In this document: positions 1 through 5,147 of the stretch, one piece after another | Layout: each line of letters starts with the position of its first letter | How positions within the stretch are numbered: the first letter of the stretch is position 1 | NCBI GenBank assembly: GCA_959022875.1 | Contig: CAUFAM010000114.1 | Location: forward strand, 1-5,147 | Length of the DNA: 5,147 bases | DNA from: an uncultured Oscillospiraceae bacterium | GTDB taxonomy: Bacteria; Bacillota; Clostridia; Oscillospirales; Oscillospiraceae | Direction: 5' to 3' | Translations under genes and position numbers: made by a program | The notes under the pieces: generated by a model | Database searches by the model: none | Seen by the model: only the letters and a program-made list of their open reading frames with translations | Told to the model about the DNA's origin: nothing

Positions 1-343
1 CCTCCATCTCGCCCAGGGAGATGGCCCCCTTCCGGGCCTCCTCCACCGCCTGGGAGAGCATTTCTTCGATCGTTCGCAGCTGGGCCTCCCGGATCAGCTC
101 CCGGTTCTGCGGGGCCACAAAGCAGCCCTTGCCCGGGACATTTTCCAAAAATCCGGCCCGCTCCAGCTCTTCATAGGCACGCTTAGTTGTAATGACCGAG
201 ATCCGCAGCTCCTTGGCCAGCAGGCGCATGGAGGGCAGGGCGTCCCCCGCCGCCAATGCCCCGGACATGATCTGGGATCGGATCTGGTCGGCAATCTGTT
301 CGTAAATGGGTTTTCCGCTGGAATTGCTTAAAATAATATCCAT
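1..343 (-). CDS. GntR-family (YtrA-type) transcriptional repressor, N-terminal part
   Basis: This is a DNA-binding repressor. 114 residues are visible from the ATG at 341-343 and the frame is still open at the left edge, so the C-terminus is missing. Residues about 11-77 form a winged-helix GntR domain: PIYEQIADQIRSQIMSG (first helix), GDALPSMRLLAKELRISV (helix-turn-helix), TTKRAYEELERAGFL (recognition helix) and the wing GKGCFVA. From about residue 80 it continues as a charged, probably helical stretch (RELIREAQLRTIEEMLSQAV), as in the short YtrA subfamily. Those proteins are about 120-130 residues long and lack a large effector-binding domain, so little is probably missing. The start is supported by AGAGGGGG at 350-357, six bases upstream. 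YtrA-type regulators usually precede ABC-transporter genes they repress; any such gene would lie off the left edge. A promoter and palindrome upstream suggest autorepression (inference). The family call is firm; the regulated target is unknown. Confidence 0.93.
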   Translation of the reverse strand, partial: MDIILSNSSGKPIYEQIADQIRSQIMSGALAAGDALPSMRLLAKELRISVITTKRAYEELERAGFLENVPGKGCFVAPQNRELIREAQLRTIEEMLSQAVEEARKGAISLGEME

Positions 344-431
344 TTTGCGCCCCCTCTAACAGGGAATATCGGGCTGCCTGCCTTGCGCACCGGTCAGACG
401 CGGGATATTCACACTGTTATATCGGAAATAT

Positions 432-450
432 TGTATATATACTATATACA
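432..450. promoter_or_regulatory. Palindromic operator, probably bound by the adjacent GntR-family repressor
   Basis: The half-sites TGTATATA (432-439) and TATATACA (443-450) are exact inverted repeats around the three-base centre TAC. The site begins one base after the minus-strand -10 box (457-452) and covers the predicted transcription start, where a bound repressor would block RNA polymerase. TGTA/TACA-ended, AT-rich palindromes of this size are the usual target type for YtrA-like GntR dimers. Assigning it to this regulator is inference from position and symmetry. A second, shorter repeat (TATAC/GTATA, 445-449 and 453-457) overlaps it. Confidence 0.65.
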
Positions 451-451
451 C

Positions 452-479
452 AGTATAGCCGAACCGTTGAAAAAGTCAA
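452..479 (-). promoter_or_regulatory. Sigma-A promoter of the GntR-family regulator
   Basis: Read on the minus strand, a -35 box TTGACT (479-474) and a -10 box TATACT (457-452) are separated by 16 bases. Each matches the consensus at five of six positions. Transcription should start near 445, giving a leader of about 100 bases before the regulator ATG at 343. A palindrome lies immediately downstream of the -10. This is the only strong minus-strand promoter seen upstream of the regulator. Confidence 0.75.
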
Positions 480-597
480 GGGGCTTGGGGAAAAATTTTT
501 TAAGTGGAAAGCGGCTGCATGGAGAGGTGAAAAAAGTCTCCTGTCAAATTGGCTACTTTTTGAGAAAAACAAAAGAAAATGCCATGATTTTGCCCAA
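480..597. other. Intergenic spacer between the two divergent promoters, no gene seen
   Basis: This is the central part of the 317-base gap between the regulator and the MATE gene. It is AT-richer than the flanking genes, with an AAAAATTTTT tract at 491-500 and A-rich runs at about 560-590 that could act as an UP-type element for the promoter at 598-626. There is a weak inverted pair GGAGA/TCTCC (521-525, 537-541) with no U-tract. A reading frame across 383-625 has no ribosome binding site and no recognisable protein. I see no convincing small-RNA promoter-terminator pair. Confidence 0.5.
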
Positions 598-626
598 TTT
601 ACAAGGAAAAAACCCGGTGTTATAAT
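598..626 (+). promoter_or_regulatory. Extended -10 sigma-A promoter of the MATE gene
   Basis: The -35 box TTTACA (598-603, five of six consensus bases) lies 17 bases from a perfect -10 box TATAAT (621-626). The -10 is preceded by TGT (618-620), giving the extended form TGnTATAAT. Transcription should start at about 632-634, leaving a short leader of about 28 bases that contains the GGAAGGA ribosome binding site. The -10 box contains the first bases of the in-frame ATG at 625, which rules that codon out as the start for transcripts from this promoter. Confidence 0.8.
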
Positions 627-644
627 GACCAGCGCAAAATGGAT

Positions 645-651
645 GGAAGGA
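645..651 (+). promoter_or_regulatory. Ribosome binding site that sets the MATE start at 661
   Basis: GGAAGGA is followed by nine bases and then ATG at 661. The same sequence is too close to the ATG at 652 and overlaps the ATG at 643, and the ATG at 625 lies inside the promoter -10. This makes 661 the best of four in-frame ATGs. Confidence 0.75.
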
Positions 652-660
652 ATGAACGGC

Positions 661-2070
661 ATGGAGCAGCGCCGAGGTGTGCGTCTGGAAAATGATTTGG
701 GGAAGGACCCGGTGGGGAAACTGGTCTTTCGCATTGCGATTCCCAGTTTGCTGGCCCAGCTGGTCAGCGTGCTGTACGGCATTGTGGACCGGGTCTATAT
801 TGGAAATATTCCCGAGGTGGGCAGTCTGGCTCTGGCGGGGGCGGGGGTATGCGGCCCCATTCTGACGCTGGTGGCGGCCTTTGCCTTCTGGATTGGCATT
901 GGCGGCTCCCCGCTGATGAGCATCCGCATGGGTGAGGGACGGGTGGACGAGGCCCGGAAGATCATGAGCAACTGCTTTATGCTGCTCACGGTTTTTGCCC
1001 TGGTTCTGACCACCCTGGCTTTGGCGGTGCGCCGGCCGCTGCTGCTGCTGTTCGGGGCCAGTGAGAGCACCCTGGACTACGCTCTGGATTACTACACCAT
1101 TTACGTGTGCGGCACACTGTTTGCCCTGCTTTCCACGGGGATGAACCAGTTCATCATCTGCCAGGGCTTTGCCAAAAAGGGCATGGTGTCGGTGATGCTG
1201 GGGGCGGTGCTGAACATCCTGCTGGACCCTCTGTTTATTTTTGTGCTGAATCTGGGGGTGCGGGGGGCAGCCATCGCCACGGTGATCAGCCAGATGGCCA
1301 GCTGTGTGTTTGTGCTGAGCTTTTTGGCCGGGCCCGTTCCTCCGGTGCGCATCGCGCTGGGTGGGTATCAGTGGAAGATCATCCGCCGTGTGCTTTTGAT
1401 GGGAATGGCCCCCTTCCTCATGTACGCCATTGACAGCGTGATGGTCATTGCCCTGAATACCGTTCTCCAGCGCTATGGCGGGCAGGCTCAGGGGGATCAG
1501 CTCATTGCGGCGGCCACCATTTCCCAGTCCTTCCTACTGCTGGTTACCCTGCCCCTGGGCGGAATTACCGGCGGCACCGGCTCCATTCTGGGCTTTAACT
1601 TCGGCGCGGGCCGTCCGGACCGGATTTGGGAGGCGGAGAAATACATTCTGGCCCTGGGGCTTATCTATACCAGTGCGCTCATGCTGCTGGGCCAGGGCGG
1701 GGCGGGGCTGTTTGCCCACCTCTTTACCCCCGATCCCCAGGTGGCTGCCCTGGCCGCCCGGGCAGTGCGTCTGACCACCCTGGGCATCATTCCCCTGGCC
1801 CTTCAGTACGTGGTGGTGGATGGCTTTACCGGCATGGGAATGATGCAGCTGGCACTGCCCCTGTCCCTGCTGCGCAAGGTGTTTTATTTCACGGCCCTGT
1901 TCCTTCTGCCTCTGGTGGGAGGGGCAATGGCGGCCTTCTTTGCCCAGGCGGCATCGGATATTGTTCCCCCAATTATCAGTGCGCTGGTCTATTGGAACCG
2001 CCGCAGCTGGGTGACCCGGCAGGCAGACCGGCACGCCCGGGAGGGTCAGGCCATACGTCAGGTATTATAA
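661..2070 (+). CDS. MATE-family multidrug efflux / Na+ or H+ antiporter
   Basis: This is a complete 469-residue inner-membrane protein of the multidrug and toxic compound extrusion family, which expels cationic drugs or metabolites in exchange for Na+ or H+. It has about twelve hydrophobic segments (roughly residues 22-43, 57-80, 104-124, 143-163, 173-198, 204-223, 243-267, 282-306, 329-350, 367-388, 400-419, 421-442), in two six-helix halves. Family marks include an N-terminal ENDLGKDPVGKLVFRIAIPSL, VDRVYIGNIPEVGSLALAG after helix 1, NILLDPLFIF (185-194), and GFNFGAGRPDRI (311-322) at the equivalent place in the second half. The pattern is closest to the DinF/MepA clade. The substrate cannot be read from sequence. 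The length is normal, with no frameshift. The longer frame from 625 adds 12 residues but its ATG lies in the promoter -10. The gene is divergent from the GntR regulator, but the operator at 432-450 is about 150 bases from this promoter, so control by that repressor is uncertain. The stop codon lies inside the terminator palindrome. Confidence 0.95.
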   Translation: MEQRRGVRLENDLGKDPVGKLVFRIAIPSLLAQLVSVLYGIVDRVYIGNIPEVGSLALAGAGVCGPILTLVAAFAFWIGIGGSPLMSIRMGEGRVDEARKIMSNCFMLLTVFALVLTTLALAVRRPLLLLFGASESTLDYALDYYTIYVCGTLFALLSTGMNQFIICQGFAKKGMVSVMLGAVLNILLDPLFIFVLNLGVRGAAIATVISQMASCVFVLSFLAGPVPPVRIALGGYQWKIIRRVLLMGMAPFLMYAIDSVMVIALNTVLQRYGGQAQGDQLIAAATISQSFLLLVTLPLGGITGGTGSILGFNFGAGRPDRIWEAEKYILALGLIYTSALMLLGQGGAGLFAHLFTPDPQVAALAARAVRLTTLGIIPLALQYVVVDGFTGMGMMQLALPLSLLRKVFYFTALFLLPLVGGAMAAFFAQAASDIVPPIISALVYWNRRSWVTRQADRHAREGQAIRQVL

Positions 2071-2112
2071 AAAAACACAGAGGATCCCGCGGGATCCTCT
2101 GTGTTTTTTTAT
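2067..2112. terminator. Perfect 46-bp palindrome, bidirectional Rho-independent terminator
   Basis: Every base from 2067 to 2112 pairs with its partner around the centre between 2089 and 2090. The core is ACACAGAGGATCC, a CGCG loop, then GGATCCTCTGTGT. It is flanked by seven A on the left and seven T on the right, so either strand gives a strong GC stem followed by a U-tract. It lies between the convergent MATE and rnc genes and should stop transcription from both sides. The MATE stop codon TAA (2068-2070) forms part of the stem base. Confidence 0.95.
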
Positions 2113-2158
2113 TTTTGGGAACAGAGTGAGGGGATACCATCCGCAATGGACGGCGCCC

Positions 2159-2830
2159 TTAGCCCTCCAGCGTCTGGATGGCGGCCTGAGCAGCCATCTG
2201 CTCGGCCTCCTTCTTGCTGCGGCCGGTGCCTGAACCCACAGGCTTGCCGTTGAGAGTGACCTCCATGAAAAAGCGCTTGTCGTGGTCGGGGCCCTCTTCT
2301 CCGGTGAGGCGGTACTGGAGTACCTGGCCGCTCTCCCGCTGAACCAGCTCCTGGAGGGCAGTTTTGTAGTCGTGGGGCTTGGTGAGGCCGGCGACTTCAC
2401 GGCTGAGAATATACTTCTGGATGATTTTCCGGGCGGAGCCAATGCCTCCGTCCAGGTAGACCGCCGCCAGTACGGCTTCTACGGCGTCAGCCCGGATGGA
2501 GGGGCGGTTACGGCCGCCTCCGGCCTCCTCGCCCTTGCCCAGACGCAGATATTCGCCCAGGTTCAGCTCCCGGGCTACCTCCACCAGGCTCTCTTCGCAC
2601 ACCAGGGCTGCCCGGGTGCGGGTGAGCTCCCCTTCGGGGAGGTCGGGGTGGTTGCGGTACAGGTGGTCGGCCACCACCATGCCCAGGATGGAATCTCCCA
2701 GGAACTCCAGCCGCTCGTTGCTGGACAGCGTCCCCCGGCTCTCGTTGGCGCGGGAGCTGTGGGTCAGGGCGTTCTCCAGCAAGGAGGGGTCGCGAAAGGT
2801 GTAGCCGAGCTTTTCTTCCAAACTTTTCAT
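2159..2830 (-). CDS. rnc: Ribonuclease III
   Basis: This 223-residue cytoplasmic, Mg2+-dependent endonuclease cuts double-stranded RNA, processes rRNA precursors and tunes some mRNAs. The nuclease domain spans about residues 3-150. It carries the signature NERLEFLGDS (38-47), with acidic residues Glu39, Glu42 and Asp46, and the second metal-binding cluster ADAVEAV with Asp115 and Glu118. All catalytic positions known from E. coli RNase III are present. Residues about 155-223 form a double-stranded RNA-binding domain ending in GTGRSKKEAEQMAAQAAIQTLE. The length is normal for the family. The ATG at 2828-2830 has a perfect AAGGAGG five bases upstream. A longer in-frame TTG start (2891-2893) lacks a ribosome binding site and would run through a hairpin. 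The gene follows acpP by 98 bases, an arrangement common in Firmicutes, but smc does not follow: a terminator and the convergent MATE gene do. Confidence 0.98.
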   Translation of the reverse strand: MKSLEEKLGYTFRDPSLLENALTHSSRANESRGTLSSNERLEFLGDSILGMVVADHLYRNHPDLPEGELTRTRAALVCEESLVEVARELNLGEYLRLGKGEEAGGGRNRPSIRADAVEAVLAAVYLDGGIGSARKIIQKYILSREVAGLTKPHDYKTALQELVQRESGQVLQYRLTGEEGPDHDKRFFMEVTLNGKPVGSGTGRSKKEAEQMAAQAAIQTLEG

Positions 2831-2835
2831 GAAAA

Positions 2836-2842
2836 CCTCCTT
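2836..2842 (-). promoter_or_regulatory. Ribosome binding site of rnc
   Basis: The minus strand reads AAGGAGG, then TTTTC, then ATG: a full anti-16S match at short spacing. It fixes the rnc start at 2830. It directly abuts the T-tract of the upstream hairpin (2843-2848), so a terminating or paused polymerase would stop right before it. Confidence 0.85.
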
Positions 2843-2849
2843 AAACAAG

Positions 2850-2878
2850 GCAGAACTCCGCCGTGGGCGGAGTTCTGC
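2850..2878 (-). terminator. Intercistronic hairpin between acpP and rnc (partial terminator or processing site)
   Basis: GCAGAACTCCGCC (2850-2862) and GGCGGAGTTCTGC (2866-2878) are exact inverted repeats around a three-base loop. On the minus strand the stem is followed by C and then TTGTTT, an imperfect U-tract, and then directly by the rnc ribosome binding site. It may end a share of the transcripts started at the acpP promoter, which would fit high ACP and low RNase III demand. Alternatively it may be a processing or stability structure. The inverted repeat is certain; its role is inferred. Confidence 0.6.
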
Positions 2879-2928
2879 GTGCTTGTCAGTCAATCCCCGG
2901 TTAATCCGTGGGACTGCGGATGATGGAA

Positions 2929-3162
2929 TCAGTCGATCTTAGCCTGCAGGAAACGGACCAGGTCGCCCACGGTGGAGATGGAGGAAGCCTCCTCCTCGCC
3001 CAGCTCCTCAATGCCAAATTCCTCCTCCAGAGCCATGGACAGATCCACGATGTCCACAGAATCGGCGTTAAGGTCGTCGGCAAAAGAAGTTTCCATTGTG
3101 ATGGTTTCGGCGTCCACATTGAACTGCTCAGCAATCAGTGCGGCCAGCTTGTCAAAGATCAT
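2929..3162 (-). CDS. acpP: Acyl carrier protein
   Basis: This small acidic cytoplasmic protein of 77 residues carries growing acyl chains in type II fatty acid synthesis. The phosphopantetheine attachment motif is visible as DLNADSVDIVDL (30-41), with Ser35 the modified residue. It differs slightly from the usual DSLD (Val for Leu at 36), which is a conservative change. The flanking LIAEQFNVDAETITMETSFADDL and ALEEEFGIEELGEEEASSISTVGDLVRFLQ are typical helices I, II/III and IV. The length is standard. The ATG at 3160-3162 has AAAGGAG nine bases upstream. A strong promoter lies just upstream, and rnc follows on the same strand. The usual Firmicute neighbour plsX is absent upstream, where ppk lies instead. 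The rnc linkage suggests the housekeeping ACP rather than a polyketide or secondary carrier protein. Confidence 0.97.
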   Translation of the reverse strand: MIFDKLAALIAEQFNVDAETITMETSFADDLNADSVDIVDLSMALEEEFGIEELGEEEASSISTVGDLVRFLQAKID

Positions 3163-3188
3163 AATCAGTTGCTCCTTTGTCTGTGCTC

Positions 3189-3223
3189 AGGCACAATTTC
3201 TGTCCTTATGATAGGCACAATTT
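3189..3223. repeat. 11-bp direct repeat around the acpP promoter start
   Basis: AGGCACAATTT occurs at 3189-3199 and again at 3213-3223, a period of 24 bp. On the minus strand the first copy (AAATTGTGCCT) fills the end of the promoter spacer up to the -10, and the second lies just after the predicted start. The downstream copy also forms a small hairpin, TGTGC/GCACA (3182-3186, 3191-3195). The sequence does not resemble the FapR or FabT operators known for lipid-gene control. The placement suggests a regulator site, but a chance or promoter-slippage duplication is possible. Confidence 0.5.
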
Positions 3224-3236
3224 TCCTGGCTGTCAA
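3208..3236 (-). promoter_or_regulatory. Strong sigma-A promoter of acpP(-rnc)
   Basis: On the minus strand a perfect -35 box TTGACA (3236-3231) lies 17 bases from a -10 box TATCAT (3213-3208, five of six consensus bases). Transcription should start near 3201, giving a leader of about 39 bases before the acpP ATG. A strong promoter fits the high abundance of ACP. Copies of an 11-bp repeat lie in the spacer and just past the start site. Confidence 0.85.
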
Positions 3237-3323
3237 TAGGAATTTGTGTTTTTGTACGCTTTGACAGAGAAAAAGAGCGACGCAAAAATTTCGGGCAAAC
3301 CCCTGGGGGAGAACCGGCGGCCG

Positions 3324-5147
3324 TCAGAGCTTTTTCCAGCGCTTCAGCCGCTGCAGCAGGCCTTTTACACCCTCGTGAGAACGTTGGGCTGTCTCCTGAC
3401 GGGGAGAGGGGGGCCAGGGGGACTGGAAGGAGGTCTGGGCGTTGAAGGGGGTGGCGGAAGGTGTCTGTCTGCGGGGGACATAGGAGCCGTCGGAGCAGAG
3501 CTGGCGGGCCTTTTGGTTGTCGGCGCACAGGCGGGAGACGATGTCCAGAAGCCGCTTCCGAGCCCATGGATCCAGCACCGGACAGGCGATTTCCACCCGG
3601 CGCTGGGTGTTGCGGGTCATAAAGTCGGCGGAGGAGATGAAAAGCCTGGCATCTGCCCCCCGGCCAAACTGGTAGATGCGGCTGTGCTCCAGGTAGCGGC
3701 CTACGATGGAGAAGACGGTGATGTGCTCGGTGAGGCCGGGCAGGCCGGGCACCAGACAGCAGATCCCACGGATGTTCAGCACCACTTCCACGCCCGCCTG
3801 GGAGGCCTGGGCCAGCTTATCAATGAGCCGGCGGTCGGTGAGGGAGTTGAGCTTGAAGAAGAGATAGCCATCCTCGCCCTTGGCAATCTCCCGGTCGATC
3901 ATCGCCTCCACCCGCTCCCGCAGGACAAAGGGAGAGGCCAGCAGACGCCGGTATTCCCCCCGGAAGTTGCCCAGAGCCATGTTCTGGAAGAACTGGGCTG
4001 CGTCGGCGCCAATGACAGGATCGGCGGTCATCAGACACAGGTCGGTGTATAGTTTGGCGGTCTTTTCGTTGTAGTTTCCGGTGCCGACCTGGGTGATGTA
4101 CTGTACCTTACCCCGTTCCAGACGGGTGATGAGGCAGATTTTGGAGTGAACCTTCAGCCCTTCCGAGCCGTAGATGACGGTGCAGCCCGCCTCCTCCATC
4201 CGCTCGGCCCAGCGGATATTGTTCTGCTCGTCAAACCGGGCCCGCAGGTCAATGAGGACCGTGACGTCCTTTCCGTTTTCCGCCGCCGCGGCCAGGTACT
4301 CGGCCAGCTTGGCACGGTCGGCCAGGCGGTAGATGGTAATTTTGATGGAGGCCACATGGGGATCAAAGGCCGCCTCCCGAATGAGACGCAAAAAGGGATC
4401 CATCTGCTCGAATGGGTAAAAGAGCAACGCGTCATGGCGAAGAATCTGGGGCAGCACCGGAGCCCCCGGTTCCAGACAGTCGGGGAAACGGGGGGTGTAG
4501 GGAGGATAGCAGGGGGCGGAGACACTCTCCGGGGGAAGAAGCGATTCCAAGGCAAAGACATACTTCAGGGAGAGGGGGGCCTTGGAGGCGAATACCTGAT
4601 TTGGTTCCAGAGAGAGCTTGTCCAGCAGGAAGGGAATGAGCTTTTCCTGCTTTTCTCCCTGGATTTCCAGGCGTACCGGGGAGAGGCGGGAGCGCTTTTT
4701 GATGATTTTGCGCATGTGGGCCCGGAAGTCCTCGTCCACTTCGTAGGCCTCATCCTCAGGGCTGATGTCGGCGTTGCGGGTGACCGACACCACCCACCGC
4801 TCCGTAACGGTAAAGGAATCAAAAATTTCCCCGGCATACCAGGACAAAATGTCCTCCAGCAGCAGATAGCGCACCCCCTGTTCCTCCAGACGGAAAAAGG
4901 GAGGCAGGCTTCCCGGCAGAGGCAGCAGGCCATAGGTCTCGCTGCCGTTTTTCCGCAGGCTGACCACCAGGTACAGGGCCTTGTTGGCCAGATGGGGGAA
5001 GGGATGGTGGAGATCCAGTACCAGGGGGGAGAGAATGGGGCGCACCTGGTCGTGAAACCAGCGGTCCACCTGCTTTTTCGCCTTGGCATCCAGCTCGTCC
5101 ATGGTGAGACGGCAGATGTTGCAGGAGCGCAGCCGCCCCTCCAGCTG
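3324..5147 (-). CDS. ppk: Polyphosphate kinase 1, N-terminus beyond the window
   Basis: This enzyme reversibly transfers the gamma-phosphate of ATP to a growing inorganic polyphosphate chain. The frame is open at the right edge: 15 codons (QLEGRLRSCNICRLT) precede the Met at 5100-5102, so the true start is outside and about 100 residues are missing compared with the roughly 690-residue E. coli protein. Numbered from that Met, residues about 1-200 cover most of the H domain. Residues 287-306 hold RARFDEQNNIRWAERMEEAG. KVHSK (317-321) carries His319 (codon 4146-4148), the counterpart of the autophosphorylated His435 of E. coli. GTGNYNEKTAKLYTDL (340-355) and LEHSRIYQFGRG (471-482, His473 matching His592) complete the two phospholipase-D-like catalytic domains. 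All key residues seen are intact. The last 50 or so residues are Pro/Ser/Gln-rich and end in a basic GLLQRLKRWKKL, unlike the usual family end. The gene is on the same strand as acpP, 161 bases upstream of it, and I see no convincing terminator between them. Confidence 0.97.
   Translation of the reverse strand, partial: QLEGRLRSCNICRLTMDELDAKAKKQVDRWFHDQVRPILSPLVLDLHHPFPHLANKALYLVVSLRKNGSETYGLLPLPGSLPPFFRLEEQGVRYLLLEDILSWYAGEIFDSFTVTERWVVSVTRNADISPEDEAYEVDEDFRAHMRKIIKKRSRLSPVRLEIQGEKQEKLIPFLLDKLSLEPNQVFASKAPLSLKYVFALESLLPPESVSAPCYPPYTPRFPDCLEPGAPVLPQILRHDALLFYPFEQMDPFLRLIREAAFDPHVASIKITIYRLADRAKLAEYLAAAAENGKDVTVLIDLRARFDEQNNIRWAERMEEAGCTVIYGSEGLKVHSKICLITRLERGKVQYITQVGTGNYNEKTAKLYTDLCLMTADPVIGADAAQFFQNMALGNFRGEYRRLLASPFVLRERVEAMIDREIAKGEDGYLFFKLNSLTDRRLIDKLAQASQAGVEVVLNIRGICCLVPGLPGLTEHITVFSIVGRYLEHSRIYQFGRGADARLFISSADFMTRNTQRRVEIACPVLDPWARKRLLDIVSRLCADNQKARQLCSDGSYVPRRQTPSATPFNAQTSFQSPWPPSPRQETAQRSHEGVKGLLQRLKRWKKL

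Noticed and set aside
431..459. Plus-strand promoter TTGTAT-17-TATAGC overlapping the palindrome
   Set aside because: The -35 matches only three consensus bases; the match arises from the TA-rich dyad, and a far better plus-strand promoter exists at 598-626.
491..500. AAAAATTTTT tract as a regulatory palindrome
   Set aside because: It is a simple homopolymer pair in AT-rich spacer DNA, with no supporting context.
383..625. 80-codon plus-strand reading frame ending in TAATG against the ATG at 625, suggesting a coupled small gene
   Set aside because: It begins with TTG without a ribosome binding site, crosses both promoters and the operator, has no recognisable protein features, and the ATG it touches is not the likely MATE start.
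1534..2034. 166-codon Gln/His-rich minus-strand frame opposite the MATE gene
   Set aside because: Its composition is what antisense reading of GC-rich membrane-protein codons gives; there is no promoter, ribosome binding site or known domain.
2831..2893. N-terminal extension of RNase III by 21 residues from a TTG at 2891-2893
   Set aside because: There is no ribosome binding site for the TTG, the extension encodes the hairpin arms, and the ATG at 2830 has a perfect AAGGAGG.
2282..2923. 213-codon plus-strand frame opposite rnc
   Set aside because: It mirrors the RNase III codons, has no ribosome binding site, and runs through the intercistronic hairpin; rnc itself is unambiguous.
3237..3323. 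Possible terminator after ppk (GGG, TTTG, CCC followed by GAAATTTTT on the minus strand)
   Set aside because: The stem is only three or four base pairs, too weak to call; I record that no convincing ppk terminator is visible.
3246..4052. 268-codon plus-strand frame opposite ppk
   Set aside because: It is antisense to the conserved catalytic region of ppk, low in recognisable features, and typical of the long shadow frames found in GC-rich genes.

Overview
The window (5147 bp) is GC-rich and looks like ordinary chromosomal DNA from a high-GC Firmicute. My best guess is a gut member of class Clostridia in the Oscillospiraceae/Flavonifractor neighbourhood. That is inference from the strong AAGGAGG-type ribosome binding sites, the acpP-rnc gene pair, a YtrA-type GntR regulator and a MepA/DinF-like MATE protein. 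No sequence search could be run.

Layout, left to right. Positions 1-343 (minus) hold the N-terminal 114 residues of a GntR-family (YtrA-type) repressor that runs off the left edge. Positions 344-660 are a divergent regulatory region. It holds a minus-strand promoter with a 19-bp operator-like palindrome just after its -10, serving the regulator, and a separate near-consensus plus-strand promoter serving the next gene. Positions 661-2070 (plus) encode a complete 12-TM MATE-family efflux protein. Its stop codon lies inside a perfect 46-bp palindrome (2067-2112) that should terminate transcription in both directions. The other genes are all on the minus strand: rnc (RNase III, 2159-2830), acpP (acyl carrier protein, 2929-3162), and ppk (polyphosphate kinase 1, 3324 to the right edge, N-terminus missing).

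How the genes relate. acpP has its own strong promoter and is probably co-transcribed with rnc through a 98-bp gap. That gap carries a 13-bp hairpin with an imperfect U-tract ending right at the rnc ribosome binding site, so rnc is probably expressed at only a fraction of the acpP level. acpP-rnc is a known conserved pair in Firmicutes, but plsX is not upstream here and smc/ftsY are not downstream: ppk and a convergent MATE gene take those places. The GntR regulator and MATE gene are divergent. Each has its own promoter about 140 bp apart, so the regulator probably controls mainly itself and genes off the left edge.

I see no mobile element, CRISPR array, RNA gene or novel multi-gene system. 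The points worth a second look are regulatory: the operator/promoter layout of the GntR gene, a -10 box that rules out the longest MATE start, the long perfect palindrome, the hairpin before rnc, and an 11-bp direct repeat around the acpP promoter.
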